Origin: JACKAQ01 sp020634975 [NCBI: Calditrichia bacterium]
GTDB taxonomy: Bacteria; Calditrichota; Calditrichia; RBG-13-44-9
Assembly (NCBI GenBank): GCA_020634975.1
Contig: JACKAQ010000001.1
Span: 2,170,001-2,234,000, forward strand
Direction: 5' to 3'
Length of the DNA stretch: 64,000 nt
The notes under the pieces were generated by a model. The model was not told the origin of the DNA. It did no database searches and saw nothing but the letters and a program-made list of their open reading frames with translations. The translations under genes and the position numbers were made by a program. This document shows, in pieces, positions 57,736 through 64,000 of this stretch (the first letter of the stretch is position 1; each line of letters begins with the position of its first letter).

Positions 57736-59370
57736 TCAATCAACGCTTGCGGTTTCGGTTTCCGGTTCTTTGATGAGCGCCAGATAATCTTCGCGGAAAA
57801 ATCGCAGCGTGCTCAACACCGGGTTTGGCGCCGCCTGACCCAATCCGCACAGGCTGTTGTCTTTTACAACTTTGCACAAATCTTCCAATCGTTTCAGATC
57901 CGCTGCGGTTGCTTCGCCGTTCATAAATTTATTGAGCAGGCGATAGATATGTGCGGTACCAACCCGGCAAGGGATGCATTTGCCGCAAGATTCGGACATG
58001 CAGAATTCCATGAAAAAGCGGGCGATTTCCACCATCGAAACGCGGTTGTCCATCACCACCATTCCGCCGGAACCCATGATGGAGCCGAGGGCTTTCAGCG
58101 ATTCGTAATCCACGCGGGTATCGAACAGCGCTTCGGGAATGCAACCGCCGGACGGTCCGCCGGTTTGCACGGCTTTGCATTTTTCGCCATTCTCCACACC
58201 GCCGCCGATTTCCATTATAATTTCACGCAGGGAAATGCCCATCGGCACTTCCACCACGCCGCTGTTTTTGACATTTCCGGCCAGCGCAAACACTTTGGTG
58301 CCTTTGCTGTTCGGTGTGCCGATGCCGGCAAACCAATCGCCGCCATTGCGAATGATGTTGGGAACGTTGGCATACGTTTCCACATTATTGATGAGCGTCG
58401 GTCGTCCCCACAAACCGTGCTCTGCCGGATACGGCGGTCGCGGTCGCGGTTGCCCGCGTTTACCTTCGATGGAGGCGATCAGCGCGGTTTCTTCCCCGCA
58501 AACAAATGCGCCGGCACCGATGCGGATTTCGATATCAAAATCGAATGTCGAACCGAGTACGCCGTGCCCCAAAATGTTGTGCAATCGCGCCTGCTCAATG
58601 GCTTTGTTCAAAAATTTGATTGCCAGCGGATATTCGCCGCGAATGTAAACGTAGCCTTTGTTCGAGCCGATGGCGTACCCCGCGATGAGCATGCCTTCCA
58701 GCACGCGATGCGGATCGCTTTCCAAAATGCTGCGATCCATAAATGCACCGGGATCGCCTTCGTCGGCATTGCAAATCACGTATTTGGGTCCTTTGCCCTG
58801 CACTTTGGTTACAGTGCTCCATTTCAGTCCGGTGGGATATCCACCGCCGCCGCGCCCGCGCAATCCGCTGATGAACACTTCTTTCACCACATCTTCCGGG
58901 TGCATCGATTCGATAACATTGTTCAGTGACTGATAACCGCCCGCCGCGATGTAATCGCGAATATCCTCCGGATCGATGACGCCGGAATTTTCCAGCACAA
59001 TTTTTTGCTGGCGGGTAAAAAACGGCAGATCGCCCGGACAGGTATATTTTTTGATTGGCGGTTTGCCGAGGTTGGCCACTATTTTCGGCACCTCGTTCAC
59101 GGTGATTTTTTGATAGATCACCGGCGCTTTGTCTTTGGAATACAACGTGAGCAGCGGTCCGCGGGAACACAGCCCCTGGCAACCGACGCCTTTCACTTTG
59201 CAGGATTTTTCCAATCCTTTATTTCGGACAGTTTCTTCCAGCGCCTGTTTTACCGCGTTGCTGTTTACCGATCCGCAACCCGCCGCAATGCAAATGTTGA
59301 TCTGATGATCCAGTGCTGATTTTTCAGCATTCTTTTCATTGATGATTTTCTGAAACATTTCCGGTATCAT
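57736..59370 (-). CDS. hoxF: Hydrogenase diaphorase flavoprotein HoxF
   Basis: The 544-residue protein is NuoF-like. An N-terminal thioredoxin-like 2Fe-2S domain (C27, C32, C64, C68) precedes the FMN/NAD region with [11 protein letters not shown] and [12 protein letters not shown], and a C-terminal 4Fe-4S motif ESCGKCIPC. It exchanges electrons with NAD(P)H. The start at 59370 overlaps hoxE by 35 bases; MFQKII at 59358 is an alternative. Confidence 0.93.
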   Translation of the reverse strand: MIPEMFQKIINEKNAEKSALDHQINICIAAGCGSVNSNAVKQALEETVRNKGLEKSCKVKGVGCQGLCSRGPLLTLYSKDKAPVIYQKITVNEVPKIVANLGKPPIKKYTCPGDLPFFTRQQKIVLENSGVIDPEDIRDYIAAGGYQSLNNVIESMHPEDVVKEVFISGLRGRGGGGYPTGLKWSTVTKVQGKGPKYVICNADEGDPGAFMDRSILESDPHRVLEGMLIAGYAIGSNKGYVYIRGEYPLAIKFLNKAIEQARLHNILGHGVLGSTFDFDIEIRIGAGAFVCGEETALIASIEGKRGQPRPRPPYPAEHGLWGRPTLINNVETYANVPNIIRNGGDWFAGIGTPNSKGTKVFALAGNVKNSGVVEVPMGISLREIIMEIGGGVENGEKCKAVQTGGPSGGCIPEALFDTRVDYESLKALGSIMGSGGMVVMDNRVSMVEIARFFMEFCMSESCGKCIPCRVGTAHIYRLLNKFMNGEATAADLKRLEDLCKVVKDNSLCGLGQAAPNPVLSTLRFFREDYLALIKEPETETASVD

Positions 59371-59863
59371 GCTTCACCCATTCCTTTATCTTGTTCAATG
59401 CCATTTCGGGCGTCATTTCACCGACATCATGTTCATCAATGGCGCCGGCTACCGGCGTTCCGCATGCGCCGGTACAACGGGCAACTTCCAGGGTAACCTG
59501 TCCGTCTTTGCTGGTTTCTCCCGCATGAATGCCCAATTTGTTCTCGATGACACTCAACAGCCGTGCCGCGCCTTTGATAAAACAGGCGGTGCCGGTGCAA
59601 ACCGTAAGCGTGTGCACCCCTTTTTTGTGCAAAGTGAACAAATGGTAAAATGTGGCAACGCCATACACCTTGCTCAGCGGAACATTTAGGGAATGTGCGA
59701 CGTACTTAAGAGAAGGTTCATCCAGATAGCCAAACGCACTTTGAACCGAGTGCAGCGTTTCGATCAGCGCGTCTGCGGCATAGCCGTTGCGCCGCATTGT
59801 GGTTTGCACAATCCGCCAGCGTTTGTCTTCCGTGGGTGGTTCCGGTTTGGAGAGATGCGACAT
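59336..59863 (-). CDS. hoxE: Hydrogenase diaphorase subunit HoxE
   Basis: The 175-residue protein is NuoE-like with a 2Fe-2S thioredoxin fold (C89, C94, C130, C134; VCTGTACFIKGA, RCTGACGTP). It is the first gene of hoxEFUYHW and has a GGAGGA ribosome binding site. HoxE is present in cyanobacterial-type hydrogenases and often links them to other electron carriers or the membrane. An FNR-like palindrome lies 135 bases upstream. Confidence 0.92.
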   Translation of the reverse strand: MSHLSKPEPPTEDKRWRIVQTTMRRNGYAADALIETLHSVQSAFGYLDEPSLKYVAHSLNVPLSKVYGVATFYHLFTLHKKGVHTLTVCTGTACFIKGAARLLSVIENKLGIHAGETSKDGQVTLEVARCTGACGTPVAGAIDEHDVGEMTPEMALNKIKEWVKHDTGNVSENHQ

Positions 59864-59997
59864 TTGTCTTCCTCCAAAATGTTGTTTTCTTTGGATTTAA
59901 TCTGCTTTGTTAATTGAGTGAATCCTTTTTGATTTTTGAAACACTTTAATTTGAGAAATAATGCACAAGCTGTAAATGATTTGAATTAGCTTTAAAT

Positions 59998-60011
59998 ATG
60001 ATTTCGATCAT
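59998..60011. promoter_or_regulatory. FNR/CRP-like palindrome in the hoxE promoter region
   Basis: ATGAT-TTCG-ATCAT is a perfect inverted repeat spaced as in TTGAT-N4-ATCAA. It lies 135 bases before hoxE and 141 bases before the divergent gene at 60152. It would suit oxygen-responsive control of the hydrogenase. Confidence 0.45.
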
Positions 60012-60151
60012 GATATTTGTAAGGGGTGAAATGGAGCCATTTGGCGCCGGTGAAAAAGATTTTTCTATTGCAATTATCGCCGTAAATCGTAAACTTGAAT
60101 TCCATTACATTAGTGTATTCACGACCAAACAACAAACACACAGGTGCTGCG

Positions 60152-60994
60152 ATGTTAAAAAAGGCTGAGATTGTCATTCTTGCCGAAAACCGCTTGGATC
60201 GCCCGGATATGCGTGCCGAAAACGGCCTCTCGCTGTATGTTGCCACGCCCGAAGGCGATTTTTTATTTGATACAGGAGTAGAGGGCGCACTGCTACACAA
60301 CGCCGAAAAATTAGGGATCGATTTGGGCAATAAAGTAAACCGGATTATTTTCAGCCACGGTCACAGAGATCACACCGGCGGCATAAAGGCATATCTGGAA
60401 AAATTTCACAAAGCAGAAGTCATTTGCCATTATAATATTTTTAACCGGAAATTCAGGGTGCTGGAAGGCGGGCGGCTGGAAGTAGGCATGCCTTTCGAGG
60501 AAAACAATCTGGTGAAACTTGGTGGTAAATTTTTGTTCAAAACCCATCCGTTTGAACTGTCCAAAAATATCATGACTACCGGTGAAATTCCCCGGAAAAT
60601 TGCTTTCGAAAAACCCAATGAAGTGCATCAGCAATTGGCGCAGCAAAGCTACATTACTGACGAGTTGAATGATGATATGGCGTTGGTATTGAATACCGAA
60701 AGAGGGCTGATTGTGCTGCTGGGCGATTGCCACAGCGGCGTGATCAACACGTTGCAGTATGCCATGCAGATCACCAAAAATTCCAAAATTTTGTGTGTAA
60801 TGGGCGGAATGAATCTGGTTGAAGCGTCGATCGAACGGATCAAACAAACGGTTGAGGAATTGCAAAAACTGAAGCCGGAATTTGTGGTGCCGCTGCACTC
60901 CACCGGTTTCCGGGCGATCAACCATTTATACAATGCGTTTGGCGATCAGGTGTTGCCGTTAAATACCGGCGGTCGTTTCAAGTTCGAAGCATAG
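60152..60994 (+). CDS. Metallo-beta-lactamase fold protein (COG1237 type)
   Basis: The 280-residue protein has the metal motif SHGHRDHTGG and a C-terminal PLHSTG histidine, with GDCHSG between. It matches the COG1237 group related to RFA-P-synthase-like and arylsulfatase-like hydrolases. The substrate is unknown. AGGTG precedes the ATG at 60152; the upstream part of the frame is not protein-like. It is divergent from hoxE and shares its promoter region. A strong terminator follows. Confidence 0.82.
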   Translation: MLKKAEIVILAENRLDRPDMRAENGLSLYVATPEGDFLFDTGVEGALLHNAEKLGIDLGNKVNRIIFSHGHRDHTGGIKAYLEKFHKAEVICHYNIFNRKFRVLEGGRLEVGMPFEENNLVKLGGKFLFKTHPFELSKNIMTTGEIPRKIAFEKPNEVHQQLAQQSYITDELNDDMALVLNTERGLIVLLGDCHSGVINTLQYAMQITKNSKILCVMGGMNLVEASIERIKQTVEELQKLKPEFVVPLHSTGFRAINHLYNAFGDQVLPLNTGGRFKFEA

Positions 60995-61023
60995 TTTTTT
61001 GACAATTTGTTAAATCGAATATA

Positions 61024-61059
61024 AAAAACCCTCACGGCTGTGTTGCTGTGAGGGTTTTT
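61024..61059. terminator. Terminator of the metallo-beta-lactamase gene
   Basis: AAAAACCCTCAC and GTGAGGGTTTTT form a perfect 12-base stem with a 12-base loop. Confidence 0.9.
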
Positions 61060-61250
61060 GTTTGTCTAAAATTAAATCCGCAAATCCCGGGTTCGTGATA
61101 TAAATCATCCGAACGTGATTAAAAGTGGCTAATATTTTCACACACCTGAACAACCTAACGCTTTAACCAACTATATTAAGCTTTATCGCTTGAATATTTT
61201 GTTTTAAGTCTATATACCTGACAGATTCGTGTATTTATTACACACTTTGG

Positions 61251-62240
61251 TTAGGTATGGCGCTCACCGCACATTTTATTTAACTGCTGCAAGTTTTCCC
61301 ATTCGCCGATGGCGATGAGCCTGTCACCCTCGCGAATGGTTTCGGACGATTTCGGATTGTAGATAAATTCCGATTCTGTTCGATAAATGGCTACAATAAT
61401 AATGTTCAGCCGCTGCCGCAATGTGGAATCGGCAAGTGTGATGCCGTTTAGCTCGGAGCCGTGGCGGACCATAATTTCTTCCAACGCCAGATCGACGCCG
61501 CTTTTTCGTGCGACGATATCCATAAAATCCACCACACCCGGACGAACCAGCAAATGTGCCATTCGCAGCGCGCCGATTTCATACGGTTTTACGATACGAT
61601 TGGCACCGGCGCGAATCAGTTTTTTCTCTGCTTCTTCGCCGATTGCCCGTGTTACGATAAAAATATGGTTATTTAATTCACGGGCGGAAAGCGTAACGTA
61701 AACATTGTCCGCATCTGATGCCAAAACCGCAATCAGCCCGCGTGCGTTTTTTATGCCGGCCTGAATCAGCACATCATCGTTGGTTGCATCGCCATGCACA
61801 TACAGCATATTTGCATCGCTGATCTGTTTGATGCGATCCTCATTTTTTTCAATCACCACAAATTCGGAATGCGTTCCGATCAGCTCGGCGCAAATCGGTC
61901 GCCCGAGCCGCCCGTATCCGCAAACGATGTAATGATTCCGCAATTTGCTAACCTGTTTGTTCACGTTTCTTCTCCCAAGAATTTGAGATTCCAGCAATTC
62001 CTGAATTGCTTTTCCGCCCAGATATGCCAGGCTGCTAACGCCCGCAACAATCAGGAAAATGGTAAGCACCCGCCCCGCCGGCGACAGTGGCCGAACCTCG
62101 GCAAAACCGGTGGTCGTGATGGAAATAATCGTCATGTAAAATGCATCCAGCGGGTCCCAACCCTCCAGTAGCATGTAGCCCAACGTGCCGGTGAGAATAA
62201 CCGCAAGCGCAGCGATAAATGTCCATTTGAGGTGTTTCAT
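61251..62240 (-). CDS. Two-helix potassium-channel protein with TrkA/RCK domains
   Basis: The 329-residue protein has two membrane helices with a pore loop, then RCK N-domain (GYGRLG at 108-113, nucleotide-binding) and TrkA-C domain (about 250-325, GSELNGITLADSTLRQRL). The filter reads TTTGFAE at 42-48, where TTVGFGE is usual. It is probably a gated K+ channel of the MthK/Kch type. The start at 62240 is chosen over a TTG at 62273. Confidence 0.85.
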   Translation of the reverse strand: MKHLKWTFIAALAVILTGTLGYMLLEGWDPLDAFYMTIISITTTGFAEVRPLSPAGRVLTIFLIVAGVSSLAYLGGKAIQELLESQILGRRNVNKQVSKLRNHYIVCGYGRLGRPICAELIGTHSEFVVIEKNEDRIKQISDANMLYVHGDATNDDVLIQAGIKNARGLIAVLASDADNVYVTLSARELNNHIFIVTRAIGEEAEKKLIRAGANRIVKPYEIGALRMAHLLVRPGVVDFMDIVARKSGVDLALEEIMVRHGSELNGITLADSTLRQRLNIIIVAIYRTESEFIYNPKSSETIREGDRLIAIGEWENLQQLNKMCGERHT

Positions 62241-62395
62241 TTTTAATTCGTATCCGGTTCTGTGATTGGGCAAAAATACGCACTAAGCCAACTGAATACA
62301 ATGATTAAGGATATGTTGCCCAATATCTTTTGTCGGTAGATTATCGGGAAATTTGATGCTACATTTCAAATTCCAAAAATGGAGATCAAAAACAG

Positions 62396-63766
62396 ATGAC
62401 CCAACACCGGCAAACACCGGCCAGCAAATTTACGGTAACCATCGAATCGCTAAACGCCGATGGCGCAGGCGTTGCGCAGCACAAACAACACAAAGTGGTG
62501 ATCGAAAAAACGCTGCCGGGAGAAGTGGTGGAAATGAGCTACCACCCGGAGCGACCGCGCAAAAGCCGCATCCGGCTGAAACGGATACTTACGCCGTCGC
62601 CGGAGCGTGTTGCGGCGCCCTGCGAATATTTTGATCGCTGCTGCGGTTGCCATTTGCAACACATGGATTACGGTCAGCAACTTCAGTTTAAACAATCGGT
62701 TATCGAAAATTTGGTTCGCGAAAACGATGTGCTTTCCGGTATCGCGGTGCATCCGGTAACGGGCATGCCGGAACCGTTTCACTATCGAAATAAGGCACAA
62801 TTACCATTTTATGATTACAACGGCGAAGCCACATTCGGGCTGTTTCGCAGCGGCACGCACGAGCTGATTCCGGTGAATCATTGCCCGGTGGAGTCGCGCG
62901 AGGCAAATATCGCGCTGGGCATCGTTCGCGATTGGGCGCGGCAATTCCGCATTCCCATTTACGATGAATCGACCCACAGCGGATTGCTGCGGCATGTGGC
63001 GGTTCGCAAAAGCGTTTTCACCAAAGAAACGATGGTGGTGCTGGTTACCACTTCCCGCGACATTCCGCATATCGCCGATTTGCTGCGCGCGCTAAAAACC
63101 GGTTTGTCCGGATTACGCAGCGTGCAAATTAACCTGAACACGGCGGATACGAACACTATTTTGGGCGATGAAAACATCCTCGCGTGGGGCGAAAATTACA
63201 TCACGGAGCGGTTGGGAAAATGGCGATTCCGGGTGTATCCGAACACGTTTTTTCAGGTGAACACGGTGCAAATGCTAAAAATGCTCGAACGGCTGAAAAC
63301 CGAACTGTTGCTTAACAGTGAGGATCGCGTGTTCGATTTGTATTGCGGCGTCGGCGCGATTGCGCTGAGCGTTGCGGAACAGGTCCGCGAGGTAATTGGC
63401 ATCGAATCAAACGTGGAAGCGATTGCCGCAGCGGAAGAAAACGCCCGCGATAACCGGCTGCCCAATCTGCAATTTATCTGCGGCGATGCCGCCGATGCAA
63501 TGGCCACGCAACTCGCCGCCGGACACGCGCCGGACGTAGTTATCGCCGATCCGCCGCGAAAAGGTTTGCCCGAATCGCTGATTGAACAAATTGCAACGGC
63601 GAATCCGCGTTCGGTGGCTTATTTTTCCTGCAATCCCAAAACGCTGGTTCGCGATTTGGCGATTTTCCGGCAAAACGGCTACGCCGCAACAGACATTTTT
63701 CCGTTTGATATGTTTCCGCAAACCTATCATGTGGAGTGCTTGACGGTTTTGCAGAAAAGCAAATAA
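62396..63766 (+). CDS. rlmD: 23S rRNA (uracil-5-)-methyltransferase
   Basis: The 456-residue protein has a TRAM domain, a 4Fe-4S ligand set C76, C82, C85 and C163 that matches the RumA spacing, the SAM motif FDLYCGVGAI, and catalytic SCNPKTLVRD with C412. It methylates a uridine in 23S rRNA; RlmD rather than RlmCD is the usual call for cluster-bearing members, and this is not certain. GGAGATC precedes the ATG. Confidence 0.88.
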   Translation: MTQHRQTPASKFTVTIESLNADGAGVAQHKQHKVVIEKTLPGEVVEMSYHPERPRKSRIRLKRILTPSPERVAAPCEYFDRCCGCHLQHMDYGQQLQFKQSVIENLVRENDVLSGIAVHPVTGMPEPFHYRNKAQLPFYDYNGEATFGLFRSGTHELIPVNHCPVESREANIALGIVRDWARQFRIPIYDESTHSGLLRHVAVRKSVFTKETMVVLVTTSRDIPHIADLLRALKTGLSGLRSVQINLNTADTNTILGDENILAWGENYITERLGKWRFRVYPNTFFQVNTVQMLKMLERLKTELLLNSEDRVFDLYCGVGAIALSVAEQVREVIGIESNVEAIAAAEENARDNRLPNLQFICGDAADAMATQLAAGHAPDVVIADPPRKGLPESLIEQIATANPRSVAYFSCNPKTLVRDLAIFRQNGYAATDIFPFDMFPQTYHVECLTVLQKSK

Positions 63767-63776
63767 TGTCCGAATC

Positions 63777-63862
63777 TTAACCGCAGAGGTCGCTGAGAGC
63801 GCAGAGATTCCGGTGTTTTTTTTGAATAACTGCAAATTCCGCGTTCTTTGCGAACGCTTTGG
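63777..63862. repeat. Dispersed CGCAGAGA-type repeat, facing pair
   Basis: The left arm TTAACCGCAGAGGTCGCTGA then GAGCGCAGAG (63777-63809) faces the right arm at 63834-63862, whose inverse reads CAAAGCGTTCGCAAAGAACG then CGG. It lies between the rlmD stop and the convergent TonB receptor end. Confidence 0.6.
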
Positions 63863-63881
63863 AAAAAACGGTTATTTCCCA

Positions 63882-64000
63882 TCAAAATTCATATTCCAAA
63901 CCGAAAATCGGCAGCAGCGAAAACTGCTTGACTTCCAGAATTTCCCGTTTCGTCTGGCTCCAGGCGTATTCGTCGAGATTGGTGCGGTTGTAGGCATTCC
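63882..64000 (-). CDS. TonB-dependent receptor, C-terminal fragment at the window edge
   Basis: Only the last 38 residues are visible. They include NRTNLDEYAW and end FSLLPIFGLEYEF, the beta-signal of large TonB-linked outer-membrane receptors. The gene continues beyond the right edge. The family call rests on this short tail, so another outer-membrane barrel is possible. Confidence 0.6.
   Translation of the reverse strand, partial: NAYNRTNLDEYAWSQTKREILEVKQFSLLPIFGLEYEF

Noticed and set aside
57658-58929. 423-codon plus-strand open frame
   Set aside because: It is antisense to hoxF, which has all expected cofactor motifs.
61096-61107. TGAT-ATAA-ATCA, a third FNR-like site
   Set aside because: It lies between two convergent gene ends, where a promoter site is unlikely.

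Overview
The window looks like chromosomal DNA from a free-living, diderm, probably facultatively anaerobic bacterium of the FCB-like lineages; a Calditrichota-type organism is my best guess and this is an inference. The clues are a Bacteroidota-style carB, a DUF6090 protein, several outer-membrane barrels ending in an aromatic residue, a TonB-receptor tail, an MlaEFD (MCE) lipid transport operon, and a cyanobacterial-type hoxEFUYHW hydrogenase operon. Unlike most Bacteroidota, many genes here carry clear GGAG/GGAGG ribosome binding sites. No rRNA, tRNA, CRISPR array, insertion sequence or prophage was found.

Layout. 1-13.5 kb: a FAD/iron-sulfur oxidase cut by the left edge, a DUF1508-array/OmpA envelope protein, a MATE exporter divergent from a helix-hairpin-helix outer-membrane protein, a GyrI-like protein, an XPB-like helicase, a small lipoprotein, a DUF4258/YgiT toxin-antitoxin-like pair and an RsmF-like rRNA methyltransferase. 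13.5-27 kb: envelope genes (a barrel, a periplasmic HEAT-cyclophilin lipoprotein with a chalcone-isomerase-like partner), a YigZ protein, an ABC-2 exporter with an unusual ATPase, NhaA, a subtilase with a C-terminal sorting-like tail, and small secreted or membrane proteins. 27-42 kb: a TPR protein, CarB, DinB, HflK-HflC, exonuclease III, lipoproteins, a CoA-binding protein, a BacNav-like channel, WbqC and the mlaEFD operon. 42-54 kb: two successive histidine kinases, an OPT transporter, SerA, an AP2-domain protein behind a long AT-rich region, and GcvP. 54.5-64 kb: hoxEFUYHW, a divergent metallo-beta-lactamase protein, a TrkA-linked channel, RlmD and the 3' end of a TonB receptor.

How they work together. 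The Hox proteins form a complete NAD(P)-linked bidirectional [NiFe] hydrogenase with its own endopeptidase, but the hyp maturation genes lie elsewhere. The MlaEFD set is an inner-membrane phospholipid transporter. NhaA, the BacNav-like channel and the TrkA-linked channel suggest attention to Na+/K+ balance. SerA and GcvP serve serine and one-carbon metabolism.

Non-coding structure is notable. A dispersed intergenic repeat built from CGCAGAGA-like units, often as facing pairs, sits next to genes at about 9.2, 27.1, 28.4, 39.0 and 63.8 kb. A GCAATTCATGAATTGC palindrome occurs near 10.86 kb and inside a lipoprotein gene at 11.15 kb. Two FNR/CRP-like palindromes lie upstream of hoxE and of a small membrane-protein gene. 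Rho-independent terminators are frequent.
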